DNA of 29,658 nucleotides, taken from positions 1 to 29,658 of the forward strand of contig CAZQEZ010000051.1 in assembly GCA_964592475.1 (NCBI GenBank). Direction: 5' to 3'. Source of the DNA: CAZQEZ01 sp964592475 (GTDB lineage: Bacteria; Bacteroidota; Bacteroidia; Cytophagales; Cyclobacteriaceae). The position numbers and the translations under genes were made by a program. The notes under the pieces were generated by a model that searched no databases, had not been told where the DNA came from, and worked only from the letters and a program-made list of their open reading frames with translations. How positions within the stretch are numbered: position 1 is the first letter of the stretch; each line of letters starts with the position of its first letter. This document shows, one piece after another, positions 1 through 8,164 of this stretch.

Positions 1-124
1 TTAATTTTTTTCTATAGATGCCCGGCGTATATTTAACTCTTTAATAACGAGTAATCAACAATAAATTGATATTTACTACATAGGTAAACGCTCGATTAGT
101 TATATATACTACTTTATAAAATTA

Positions 125-2323
125 TTAATAAGGCCATATTGCTTCTTGTGGAGCAATAATATGTTCACCGGCGGTATGATCTACTTTTCTGTAGTAAATA
201 TCCTCCTCTTGTTTTTTGGTAACCGGTGTTCCGCCCACATTAGAAGCATCTCGGCTGGTAATTATTTTTATCTGATCAATCAGCACACTACTTTCTTGCT
301 TTAGACCATCATTTATAGTCCACACTCCCAAATTAATAGCCAACTTGTTCATGCCAGCATCTCTCAACGATTCATCTGACTGCAGTTTAAAATCATTGCC
401 AAGGTTCAACAATGCATTCTGCCATTTGCCAGGCTCAGCCGGAAGATCAAATACCATTGGATAAACCACATTGCTCTGAGCATACCTTCCCCCTACTCCA
501 CCCATCATTTTACCAGAAGCATATACCAAATTCATTTTCTTTTGAGAGCCGGCAAAACCTTCAATCCAAATATAAAAACCGCTTAATGCTTCCGGATGAT
601 GATGTTCTTTTTCAAGCAAAAAGTCAATTGCTAATTCTGGTAACGTTTCGGTTTGCAAGTCAATAACCTGACATATCCTGTTGATATCCTGTGGCAAGCG
701 GTCCTGCCCTGGTATAGGGTAGCCCCTTTCCCGGCTATAGAGGTGCAATGCCGTAGAATCGTTTTTACCTGCACCTGACTTAACTTCACAAATATTAGAA
801 GGATTTTCATCTTCAGTATGTACAAATCGTTGGTGCCATTCTGACAAACCAGCTGAAAAGTTACCATTTAACAACTCATCATTGGCTGGAAGCTCCCAAG
901 TGTATTTTAGCCATAGCGGATATTTGGCCGGATCAAATTGCTCAAACTTCTCCGGATATTGAAATACTTCTCCGGATACCGTGTGAAAACTTAATGCTAC
1001 ATTTTCATTATTGATGTCAAGCACAGCCATACCCTGCGAGGGGCCTCCATAATAATCGGGTTCACCAAAAGCCCTGGGTCTAAAACCTGCCGCTGGTAAG
1101 TTTACAAATTTTATCCCTTCGTACTCCACTGCCGTTTTTACCGAAGCTTTGAGTGGAATATGCACATGCCCGCTAAATACATATTTAACATTGCCGTGCT
1201 CGGTCAATATTTTCATTAGCAACCTTTTAACCTCCGGAGATTCGGCATAATTAATTAAAGGATTGATGCCAATAGGATGAATGGGGATATGCTGTAAAAA
1301 AATAGTGGGTCGGTTTTTATTCTTTTCTAAATCCTGTTCCAGCCAATCGAAATAATGGGGATGTGTAGGCCAAAAAGTGCCGCGTAACGGATCGGGCCAT
1401 ACAACAAAATGCCACTGACCCAAATCAAAAGAATATAAAATCTTATCCATGCCATTGGCTTTCTTTTGTGCAGCAAAAAAATTATCAAAAGCCGACATGT
1501 CGTAGGCACGAAATTTGGCATTGTAAGCAGTTTCATGATTGCCAACTTCAATTAAGTACGGTGTTTTAAGACGATCGTGGTATTGAAGCATTAAGTCAAA
1601 GTTTTCCTTTTGCCCTTTGCTATCTACCAAATCACCTAAAACTAAATTAAAAGCCGGTTGAGGCTTTAAATTATTGATCAATTCAATCGTTTCCTCTATA
1701 AACGCATTATGAATCTTCATCCGGGTTGGGCTTTCGTTGGTAGGCACAGAAGGATTGCCACCCTGCGGATCGGCTAAAATTGTAAAACGAAAATTGTTGC
1801 TACCGGTAGGTATTCCTATTTCTTCAGGCTTAACTTCTCCTATTTCCTTATCAAAAAGCAGGTTGATAATGATAGTGCCGTCTTCTAAAGCAATTCCCTG
1901 CTCCCCTTCCAGCAATTGTTTTAACGTAATCTTTCGCTCTACATCTGCCTGTATTCTCAAAACAGTGTCTTTTTCTACATTTTTGAGCCAAAGCACCAAT
2001 ACATCCTCATCATACTTACTTACTTTAACTTCGGCTAAATTTTTATTTTTGGAAAAATCATCTTCATTATTTTCAAAAAAGTAGGCCTTCATGCGCTCCA
2101 CCTTGCCATTGTCTACTTTTACTCTGGTGTTAATATCTTTTAAGTTAGTATTTTTACCGCTTATGGCAACTCGAACAATTAATAACCCTTCCTTAGATAA
2201 TGCCTCCTCTAAAGTACTAATTGATTTTTGATAAGGATTTAAATTTTGCCAAGATTGATTTTGAATAATATAACCGGTGGATATTCCAGCACCAAGAGTT
2301 TTCACAAAGTTTCTACGTTTCAT
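125..2323 (-). CDS. Tat-exported calcineurin-like metallophosphoesterase
   Basis: Predicted 732-residue secreted phosphoesterase. The start at 2323 is chosen because it places a twin-arginine motif (KRRNFVK) at residues 2-8, followed by a short hydrophobic stretch; an upstream in-frame start would add 25 residues unlike a signal. The order is signal, a beta-rich N-terminal region, then a binuclear-metal phosphoesterase domain at about residues 180-430. Its motifs are ADPQ (about 184), GDLVD (about 228), GNHE (about 261), a QH pair (about 340) and GHVH (about 383). Motif I has Gln where many family members have His. The 300-residue C-terminal part looks beta-rich and may bind a substrate or the cell surface. 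The family cleaves phosphomonoesters or diesters; the substrate is not visible. It is divergent from yidD. Confidence 0.85.
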   Translation of the reverse strand: MKRRNFVKTLGAGISTGYIIQNQSWQNLNPYQKSISTLEEALSKEGLLIVRVAISGKNTNLKDINTRVKVDNGKVERMKAYFFENNEDDFSKNKNLAEVKVSKYDEDVLVLWLKNVEKDTVLRIQADVERKITLKQLLEGEQGIALEDGTIIINLLFDKEIGEVKPEEIGIPTGSNNFRFTILADPQGGNPSVPTNESPTRMKIHNAFIEETIELINNLKPQPAFNLVLGDLVDSKGQKENFDLMLQYHDRLKTPYLIEVGNHETAYNAKFRAYDMSAFDNFFAAQKKANGMDKILYSFDLGQWHFVVWPDPLRGTFWPTHPHYFDWLEQDLEKNKNRPTIFLQHIPIHPIGINPLINYAESPEVKRLLMKILTEHGNVKYVFSGHVHIPLKASVKTAVEYEGIKFVNLPAAGFRPRAFGEPDYYGGPSQGMAVLDINNENVALSFHTVSGEVFQYPEKFEQFDPAKYPLWLKYTWELPANDELLNGNFSAGLSEWHQRFVHTEDENPSNICEVKSGAGKNDSTALHLYSRERGYPIPGQDRLPQDINRICQVIDLQTETLPELAIDFLLEKEHHHPEALSGFYIWIEGFAGSQKKMNLVYASGKMMGGVGGRYAQSNVVYPMVFDLPAEPGKWQNALLNLGNDFKLQSDESLRDAGMNKLAINLGVWTINDGLKQESSVLIDQIKIITSRDASNVGGTPVTKKQEEDIYYRKVDHTAGEHIIAPQEAIWPY

Positions 2324-2420
2324 AAGGATAATTAAGGGTGTTGAAAAATGATGAAATAAAATATTTTGCAAATTAATGCAAACTCTTAAATGTGCCAACC
2401 ATATTTTTATTGTAATTACT

Positions 2421-2428
2421 TACCTTTG
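2421..2428 (+). promoter_or_regulatory. Bacteroidota -7 promoter element for yidD
   Basis: TACCTTTG is a perfect match to the TAnnTTTG element. It ends only 7 bases before the yidD start codon, so the predicted transcript would have almost no leader. I see no well-spaced -33 TTTG. Confidence 0.5.
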
Positions 2429-2435
2429 CAATGAA

Positions 2436-2663
2436 ATGCAGATAAAAAAAATCCTCAGAAAAATATTTACGATTCCAGTAATAATTTATCAATACGGTAT
2501 TTCGCCCTATTTTCCTGCTAGTTGCAGATACACTCCTACTTGTTCTGAATATACCAGACAGGCTATAATGAAACACGGAATATTTAAAGGTACTTGGCTT
2601 GGAATAAAAAGATTTTCTCGTTGTCATCCATGGGGAGGAAGTGGCCATGACCCTGTTCCTTAA
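2436..2663 (+). CDS. yidD: YidD, membrane protein insertion efficiency factor
   Basis: A 75-residue protein of the YidD (DUF37) family, which assists YidC/Sec-dependent insertion of inner-membrane proteins. It has an N-terminal amphipathic helix (residues 1-20), then the family signature: a YQYGISPYFPASCRYTPTCSEYT-type block carrying two cysteines, and a C-terminal SRCHPWGGSGHDPVP block. Length is normal for the family. The ATG at 2436 is the only start that gives the usual N-terminus; another ATG at 2431 is out of frame. In many bacteria yidD lies beside yidC, but here yidC is about 5.7 kb away. Confidence 0.93.
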   Translation: MQIKKILRKIFTIPVIIYQYGISPYFPASCRYTPTCSEYTRQAIMKHGIFKGTWLGIKRFSRCHPWGGSGHDPVP

Positions 2664-2769
2664 GTTTAAAAGTACTTTTTTAATAAAAAACAATAGATAA
2701 TCATACATTAATGCAAGATTTCAGCGGTCAAATTTATTTATTTTGTTATAACTGTTAATTATTAAAGCA

Positions 2770-3948
2770 ATGGATATTTTAGCAGTATTTTTTTGGATTA
2801 GCTTAGCCATTATTTTATATAGCTATCTAGGCTATGGCTTGCTGCTATGGCTACTGCTAAGAATTAAAAAGATATTTAAACCCAAGATTGCTAAATTTTA
2901 TAAATCTACTGATGAATTACCTACCATTACATTCTTGGTTGCAGCTTACAACGAAGAGGATTTCATGCTTGAAAAAATCAAAAATACATTCGATTTAGAG
3001 TATCCATCAGATAAATTTAAATTTATGATTGTAACGGATGGTTCTACTGATAGAACTCCCCAGATAATTAAAAAATTTAAAGAAATTAGATTATTGCATG
3101 AACCAATGCGCCGCGGAAAAATTTCCGCGGTTCATAGAGCCATGGCAGAAGTTAACGCCGATTTGGTTATTTTTTCTGATGCCAATACCCTACTCAATCC
3201 GGATGCAGCTTTTAATTTGGCAAGGCATTTCAAAGATAAAAATGTAGGGGCTGTCGCCGGTGAAAAAAGAATTATTAGCAAAAAACAAGATGCTGCAAGT
3301 GGTGCAGGAGAAGGCATTTACTGGATGTATGAATCGAAGCTCAAACAATGGGATTCTGCATTTAATACAGTAGTAGGTGCCGCAGGTGAGCTATTTGCCA
3401 TTCGCACCAAACTTTACGAAAAAATACAACCCGATACTATAATTGAGGATTTTTATATTACCCTACGCATAGCAAAAAAAGGATATCGAGTAGCTTATGA
3501 ACCAGGTGCCTATGCCATGGAAGGCCCTTCAGAATCAGTGAAAGAAGAAATGAAACGCAAGATACGCATTTCCGCGGGAGGTTTACAGGCTATTTCACGC
3601 TTGCTGGCATTATTGAATATTTTTCGATATGGTTGGTTAAGTTTCCAATACATATCTCACAGAGTACTGCGATGGACATTAGCTCCAATTGCTTTGGTGC
3701 TGGTTTTTATTTTTAATGCTATATTGGCAGTAAAGTTTGCAGGCCTATATTATATTTTATTTTTGCTTCAACTGCTATTTTATATTTTAAGCTTGATAGG
3801 GTTTTTATTGCAATTTAAAAAAATTAAAATAAAAATCTTTTTCATACCCTATTATTTTTTTATTATGAACCTATGCGTTTTCTTAGGCTTTTTTAGATTT
3901 TTAAAGAAAAGCCAACCGGTAACCTGGGAAAGAGCGAAAAGAGGATAA
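2770..3948 (+). CDS. Membrane-anchored family 2 glycosyltransferase
   Basis: A 392-residue processive-type GT2 enzyme. One N-terminal transmembrane helix (about 2-32) is followed by a cytoplasmic GT-A domain with TFLVAAYNEE, VTDGSTD, the SDANT divalent-metal/nucleotide-sugar site, GAAGELFAIR and the acceptor/catalytic IEDFYITL motif. A KRKIRISAGG stretch sits where the family has its QxxRW-like motif. Two to three helices follow (about 290-385). This layout is typical of enzymes that extend a polysaccharide and pass it across the inner membrane; the sugar and polymer cannot be told. No polysaccharide export genes adjoin it. The start is the first ATG, with no strong Shine-Dalgarno site. Confidence 0.88.
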   Translation: MDILAVFFWISLAIILYSYLGYGLLLWLLLRIKKIFKPKIAKFYKSTDELPTITFLVAAYNEEDFMLEKIKNTFDLEYPSDKFKFMIVTDGSTDRTPQIIKKFKEIRLLHEPMRRGKISAVHRAMAEVNADLVIFSDANTLLNPDAAFNLARHFKDKNVGAVAGEKRIISKKQDAASGAGEGIYWMYESKLKQWDSAFNTVVGAAGELFAIRTKLYEKIQPDTIIEDFYITLRIAKKGYRVAYEPGAYAMEGPSESVKEEMKRKIRISAGGLQAISRLLALLNIFRYGWLSFQYISHRVLRWTLAPIALVLVFIFNAILAVKFAGLYYILFLLQLLFYILSLIGFLLQFKKIKIKIFFIPYYFFIMNLCVFLGFFRFLKKSQPVTWERAKRG

Positions 3949-4052
3949 TTTAACCTTTCATTAAAGCTTACCAATATTCAATATTCTACCTTCAAATAAC
4001 ATGTTTTTGCTTCGAAAATAGTCACTTTATTTTTAAAAAATAACTTAAACCA

Positions 4053-4083
4053 TTGACATTGTTGTAATTAATCACTAAATTTA
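4053..4083 (+). promoter_or_regulatory. Possible promoter for the CBS-domain gene
   Basis: TTG at 4053-4055, a 20-base spacer, then TAAATTTA at 4076-4083. This is one mismatch from TAnnTTTG and lies about 90 bases before the start codon. Weak support. Confidence 0.3.
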
Positions 4084-4170
4084 TAGCACTTTTTTATAAG
4101 GTAAGAAATTAGCAAACCCATATTGCTATACAAATCAGTAATATTATTATTCACCAAAAAAGAAGGGATT

Positions 4171-4647
4171 ATGAACTTTAGACCAAACTTCACATTTACA
4201 AAAGATGAAAATGGAATACCCATTGCTGAAAAAGAAAAAAAATATGAGTCTGTTGATAAATATATGGCCACTGATCTGGTGACTTTTAGTTTAGATCAAG
4301 ATCTGCAAGAAGTTATCCATAGTATGATTACCCATGAAATTTCCGGAGCTCCTGTTTTAGATGAAAATAAAAATCTGGTTGGAATTATTACTGAAAAAGA
4401 TTGCCTTAAGGCCATCATAGATGTTGACTATCACAATCAACCTTTAAGTAAAGGAAAAGTGAAAGATTATATGACTAAAAATGTCCAAACAGTTTCTATT
4501 GAAAATGATGTACTGGATGTAGCCAATGCTTTTCTTGAAACACATTTCCGCAGGTTTCCGGTTGTTAAAGACGGAAAACTGATAGGCCAGGTAAGTAGAA
4601 GAGATATATTAAAAGCAGCCAACTCAATAGAAGCCACTACATGGTAA
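4171..4647 (+). CDS. CBS-pair domain protein
   Basis: A 158-residue cytosolic protein made almost entirely of two tandem CBS motifs (about residues 30-85 and 100-155), with short signatures YMATDLVTFSLDQ, GAPVLDENKNLVGIITEKD, YMTKNVQTVS and FPVVKDGKLIGQVSRRD. Such stand-alone Bateman modules bind adenosyl ligands such as AMP, ATP or S-adenosylmethionine and act as energy or ligand sensors; the partner is unknown. The start at 4171 is preferred over one 48 bases upstream because an AGAAGGG ribosome binding site sits 5 bases before it. A clear terminator follows, so the gene is probably monocistronic. Confidence 0.9.
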   Translation: MNFRPNFTFTKDENGIPIAEKEKKYESVDKYMATDLVTFSLDQDLQEVIHSMITHEISGAPVLDENKNLVGIITEKDCLKAIIDVDYHNQPLSKGKVKDYMTKNVQTVSIENDVLDVANAFLETHFRRFPVVKDGKLIGQVSRRDILKAANSIEATTW

Positions 4648-4670
4648 AAATTATAAAAGCAAATACTACC

Positions 4671-4710
4671 AAAAAGCCGTTGATTATATAATGAACGGCT
4701 TTTTTTATTT
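4671..4710 (+). terminator. Rho-independent terminator after the CBS gene
   Basis: The stem AAAAAGCCGTT pairs with AACGGCTTTTT across a loop of about 12 bases and runs into a T-rich tract. The A-rich left arm could also let it work for the opposing gene that ends at 4736. Confidence 0.85.
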
Positions 4711-4735
4711 TAAAAAATAGCAACTCTTAACCTAT

Positions 4736-5467
4736 TTATAGTTTCATTTTTTTAAATATTCTTTCAGGAATCAATTTTATTAGCATCATTATCCAGCGCC
4801 ACATCCAAAGCGTGTAAGTTACATTTTTTTTATGGCGGTAAGCTTTATATACTGCTACTGCTACTTGTTTAGGCTGAGCAGTTAAGGGTTTAGGCAATGG
4901 TAAACCTTCTGTCATTTTAGTTGCTACAAATCCCGGATTGATGGTTGCGACATGCACACCGCTTTTGGCCAATCTATTTCTCAAGCCAGATAAATAGGCG
5001 GTAAAGGCGGCTTTGGCACTACCGTATAGGTAGTTGCTTTGCCTGCCACGTTCGCCAGCTACTGAACTTATGCCTATTATAGTGCCCAGCTTATTTCTTT
5101 CATATATATTGGCCACCGGATTAAGCAATGAAACTGCACCGATATAATTAGCGTAGATGATTTTTTCTGTCTCTTCCCATTCTTGCTGAGCCTTATTTTG
5201 TTCGCCCAGATAACCAAATACACAAATAGTAATACCGGGAATTTGTGGTAAATTTTGCCAGAATTGGCTGTGAGTTTTAAAAAGGTTGGCATCGAATTGA
5301 AAAGCATGCACTGCAACCTGAAAACGTATTTCCAAATCACTTTTTAAGGGTGAAAGGGCCTCTAGATTTCTAGCGGCTAAATAAATAGGATGACCCTTAG
5401 AAGCAAACTGATAAGCGATAGCTTCACCTATATCTGATGTTGCTCCTAAAATTAAAACTATTTTCAT
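4736..5467 (-). CDS. SDR-family reductase, DprE2-like
   Basis: A 243-residue short-chain dehydrogenase/reductase. The Rossmann cofactor motif is GATSDIGEAIA (residues 8-18), and the catalytic centre is SSVAGER followed by YLYGSAK (Tyr-x-x-x-Lys). From memory of the family, the closest resemblance is to DprE2, the NADH-dependent 2-reductase that completes decaprenylphospho-ribose to -arabinose epimerisation. The SAAGERxRxSNxxYGSxKA core and a C-terminal MMLIKLIPERIFKKM-type segment both match that pattern. Whether this organism makes a polyprenyl-phospho-pentose is inference; no DprE1-like oxidase is in the window. A TTG two codons upstream is an alternative start. It is divergent from the HAD gene. 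Confidence 0.8.
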   Translation of the reverse strand: MKIVLILGATSDIGEAIAYQFASKGHPIYLAARNLEALSPLKSDLEIRFQVAVHAFQFDANLFKTHSQFWQNLPQIPGITICVFGYLGEQNKAQQEWEETEKIIYANYIGAVSLLNPVANIYERNKLGTIIGISSVAGERGRQSNYLYGSAKAAFTAYLSGLRNRLAKSGVHVATINPGFVATKMTEGLPLPKPLTAQPKQVAVAVYKAYRHKKNVTYTLWMWRWIMMLIKLIPERIFKKMKL

Positions 5468-5535
5468 AGACAATACTTTATTATCTTTACCGATATTTAT
5501 TCTGTAAAATTATAAAAGTTTGCTCAGGAATATTC

Positions 5536-6168
5536 ATGATTTCAAAATTAACTAAAATCGATATTAGCCAATTTAAATTAGTTGTATTTGATTTAGACGG
5601 AACCCTATATAATCAAAAAAAAATGCGTAAAAGCATGTTGCTAAAGCTTTTGAGCTACTATTGCTTGAGGCCATTTCGCTGGTTCGATCTAAAAATTATA
5701 GATACTTTCCGAAAAGAACGCGAAAAACTGGCTTTTGTAAATGACTTGGTTAATTTACAGGAATTGCAATATCAAGTATGCGCCACTAAACTAAATATTG
5801 AAAAGGAAGAAGTAAAAAAAGTAATTGATTATTGGCTACTTCATGCAGCATTGCCTTTATTGCACAAATGGGTGTATCCTGAAATTCGAGAATTTTTAAA
5901 ATATCTAAAATCAAATAATATATCTATTGCAGTGTGGTCTGATTATGCAGCAGTAGATAAAATAAAAGCAATGAATATAGATGCTGATTTGATTGTAGCA
6001 GCTACTGATGCACAAATTGATAAATTGAAACCGAACACAACTGGTTTATCTTATATTTTAAACTATTTCAATTGTCCTCCTGAAAAAGCTTTGATGATAG
6101 GAGATCGAGATAAATTAGATGGAGAAGCTGCACGTAGAATGGGAATGCAGTATTTTCAAGTAGTATAA
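5536..6168 (+). CDS. HAD-family hydrolase
   Basis: A 210-residue haloacid-dehalogenase-fold phosphatase. Motif I is VFDLDGTLYN (nucleophile Asp and acid/base Asp at about residues 18-20), followed by an alpha-helical cap at about 30-115. Motif II is the Ser in AVWSDY, the motif III Lys lies in DKLKPN, and motif IV is MIGDRDKLDGEAA with two acidic metal ligands. All catalytic residues are present. The substrate is a phosphomonoester that cannot be named from sequence. It shares a 68-base intergenic region with the divergent DprE2-like reductase. AGGA lies about 8 bases before the ATG. Confidence 0.87.
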   Translation: MISKLTKIDISQFKLVVFDLDGTLYNQKKMRKSMLLKLLSYYCLRPFRWFDLKIIDTFRKEREKLAFVNDLVNLQELQYQVCATKLNIEKEEVKKVIDYWLLHAALPLLHKWVYPEIREFLKYLKSNNISIAVWSDYAAVDKIKAMNIDADLIVAATDAQIDKLKPNTTGLSYILNYFNCPPEKALMIGDRDKLDGEAARRMGMQYFQVV

Positions 6169-6170
6169 AA

Positions 6171-6200
6171 AAATGGTACCAGCTGCTGCCAGTACCATTT
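6171..6200 (+). terminator. Hairpin after the HAD gene, possible terminator
   Basis: AAATGGTAC (6171-6179) pairs with GTACCATTT (6192-6200), a 9-bp perfect stem just after the stop codon. A T-run follows only after an 8-base gap, so termination strength is uncertain. Confidence 0.45.
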
Positions 6201-6454
6201 GGTCATTGTTTTTAATTTGGTGAGTTATTTTTATACCTATTGAAAAATACGTGCCAAAAAGGTAAACCACCTGTATTTCAGGCAATTAAACAAATCTGAT
6301 TTATTATAGTTGTGGAAATAATCAACAAAATGAGGATACAGTGTACATTATTTTCTTTGGTTTAAATCTTATCTGTAGTGCTCTTTTATAATAGCTTTTT
6401 TAAATATTTCATTAACTTATCAAATAAGCCTTCACCTAAATCAAAATATTGACT
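6201..6454. other. AT-rich intergenic region
   Basis: Part of the 327-base gap between the HAD gene and pyrG. Apart from the hairpin at its left and the promoter at its right I see no open frame, RNA or repeat here. Confidence 0.6.
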
Positions 6455-6462
6455 TAACTTTG
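6455..6462 (+). promoter_or_regulatory. -7 promoter element for the pyrG operon
   Basis: TAACTTTG matches TAnnTTTG perfectly and sits 33 bases before the pyrG ATG, which would give a leader of roughly 30 bases. No clear -33 element. No initial G-run or long attenuator is visible, so pyrimidine control is not evident. Confidence 0.6.
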
Positions 6463-6495
6463 TGTCCCATAAGTTATCATCTTTAACAGCATCTT

Positions 6496-8127
6496 ATGGG
6501 CAATACAAAATATATATTTGTAACTGGTGGGGTTACTTCATCTCTTGGCAAAGGCATTATTTCTTCTTCTCTAGGTAAGTTATTAATTGCCAGGGGGTTT
6601 AAGGTTACCATTCAAAAATTCGATCCTTACATTAACATCGATCCCGGCACACTCAATCCCTACGAACATGGGGAATGCTATGTAACTGACGATGGAGCAG
6701 AAACGGACCTTGACTTAGGGCATTATGAAAGATTTCTTAATATAAACACATCCCAAGCTAACAATGTAACTACCGGTCGTATTTATCACAACGTAATTAC
6801 CAAAGAAAGAGAAGGTGTTTACCTGGGAAAAACTGTTCAGGTGATCCCACATATTACTGATGAAATCAAGCGTAACTTTTATGCACTAAGTGAATCTGGT
6901 GATTATGATATCGTAATTACCGAAATAGGTGGAACTGTAGGTGATATTGAGTCGCTTCCGTTTATTGAAGCAGTGCGCCAGGCCCGATGGGATTTAGGCT
7001 TAAATAATCACCTGGTAATACATCTTACCCTGGTGCCCTACTTAAAAAAAGCGGGTGAGCTGAAAACAAAGCCTACGCAGCACTCGGTAAAAATGTTGCT
7101 TGAAGAAGGAATACAGCCGGATATTCTCATTTGCCGTTCAGAATATCCCTTACCTACGGATATTCGTAAAAAAATCGCCTTGTTTTGTAACGTAAATATT
7201 AACTCGGTTATAGAATCTATCGATGCTGAAACCATTTACGATGTGCCTTTACTCATGCGCAAAGAAAAGCTTGACGAGAGAGTACTTAAAAAGCTAAAGC
7301 TTCCTTTTAAGAATGAACCAGATATTGATTCCTGGAAAGAGTTTCTGGGCAGGCTTAAAAACCCAACAAATGACGTCAAAATAGGCTTAATTGGAAAATA
7401 TGTAGAACTACCCGATGCCTATAAATCTATTTCGGAAGCTTTCATTCATTCAGGTGCTGAAAACGAATGCAAGGTAGAGGTCGAATTCATTTCATCAGAG
7501 CATTTAACCGTAGAAAACATGGTGCAAAAGCTTCAAAAGTATCATGGTTTATTAGTAGCTCCGGGGTTTGGCGAGAGAGGAATGCCCGGTAAAATAGAAG
7601 CAGTAAAATTTGCCAGGGAAAATAAAATACCTTTTTTTGGCATTTGCCTGGGCATGCAATGTGCCGTTATTGAATTTGCTCAAAATGTTTTGGAATTAAA
7701 AACAGCTAGCTCCACCGAACTGGATCCTAAAACAAGTGAACCGGTAATTGATTTGATGGAAGAGCAGAAAAAAATTACTACAAAAGGCGGAACTATGCGT
7801 TTAGGTGCGTATCCTTGCAGTTTGAAAAAAGGCAGTAAATCTTATGCGGTTTACAGCAAGGCAAAAATAATGGAGCGGCATAGGCATAGGTATGAATTTA
7901 ATAATAAATATCTTGAACAATATGAACAGGCAGGCATGATGGCATCGGGCATTAATCCTGAAACTAACCTGGTAGAAATTATTGAACTCCAGGATCATCC
8001 TTGGTTCATTGGCACTCAATTTCATCCGGAATTGAAAAGTACGGTGAAAGATCCGCATCCCTTGTTTGTTCGATTTATTAAAGCTGCTCTGGATTATAAA
8101 AAGGCAAAAGAAGAAACTGTAGCTTAA
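6496..8127 (+). CDS. pyrG: CTP synthase
   Basis: A 543-residue enzyme that converts UTP, ATP and glutamine to CTP, the last step of pyrimidine nucleotide synthesis. The N-terminal amidoligase domain (about 1-270) has the P-loop-like VTSSLGKGI, the DPYINIDPGTLNPYEHGE segment and GGTVGDIES. The C-terminal class I glutamine amidotransferase domain has the oxyanion region APGFGERG, the nucleophile Cys384 in GICLGMQ, and His510/Glu512 in QFHPELKS. Length and motifs are complete. It is first in a run with yidC, which starts 37 bases after its stop. Confidence 0.98.
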   Translation: MGNTKYIFVTGGVTSSLGKGIISSSLGKLLIARGFKVTIQKFDPYINIDPGTLNPYEHGECYVTDDGAETDLDLGHYERFLNINTSQANNVTTGRIYHNVITKEREGVYLGKTVQVIPHITDEIKRNFYALSESGDYDIVITEIGGTVGDIESLPFIEAVRQARWDLGLNNHLVIHLTLVPYLKKAGELKTKPTQHSVKMLLEEGIQPDILICRSEYPLPTDIRKKIALFCNVNINSVIESIDAETIYDVPLLMRKEKLDERVLKKLKLPFKNEPDIDSWKEFLGRLKNPTNDVKIGLIGKYVELPDAYKSISEAFIHSGAENECKVEVEFISSEHLTVENMVQKLQKYHGLLVAPGFGERGMPGKIEAVKFARENKIPFFGICLGMQCAVIEFAQNVLELKTASSTELDPKTSEPVIDLMEEQKKITTKGGTMRLGAYPCSLKKGSKSYAVYSKAKIMERHRHRYEFNNKYLEQYEQAGMMASGINPETNLVEIIELQDHPWFIGTQFHPELKSTVKDPHPLFVRFIKAALDYKKAKEETVA

Positions 8128-8164
8128 TTTATAAATTTAATATTTAAGATAACATAAATTAGTA

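Noticed and set aside
6201..6495. A riboswitch or attenuator upstream of pyrG
   Set aside because: The predicted leader after the promoter element is only about 30 bases, with no stable hairpin or initial G-run.
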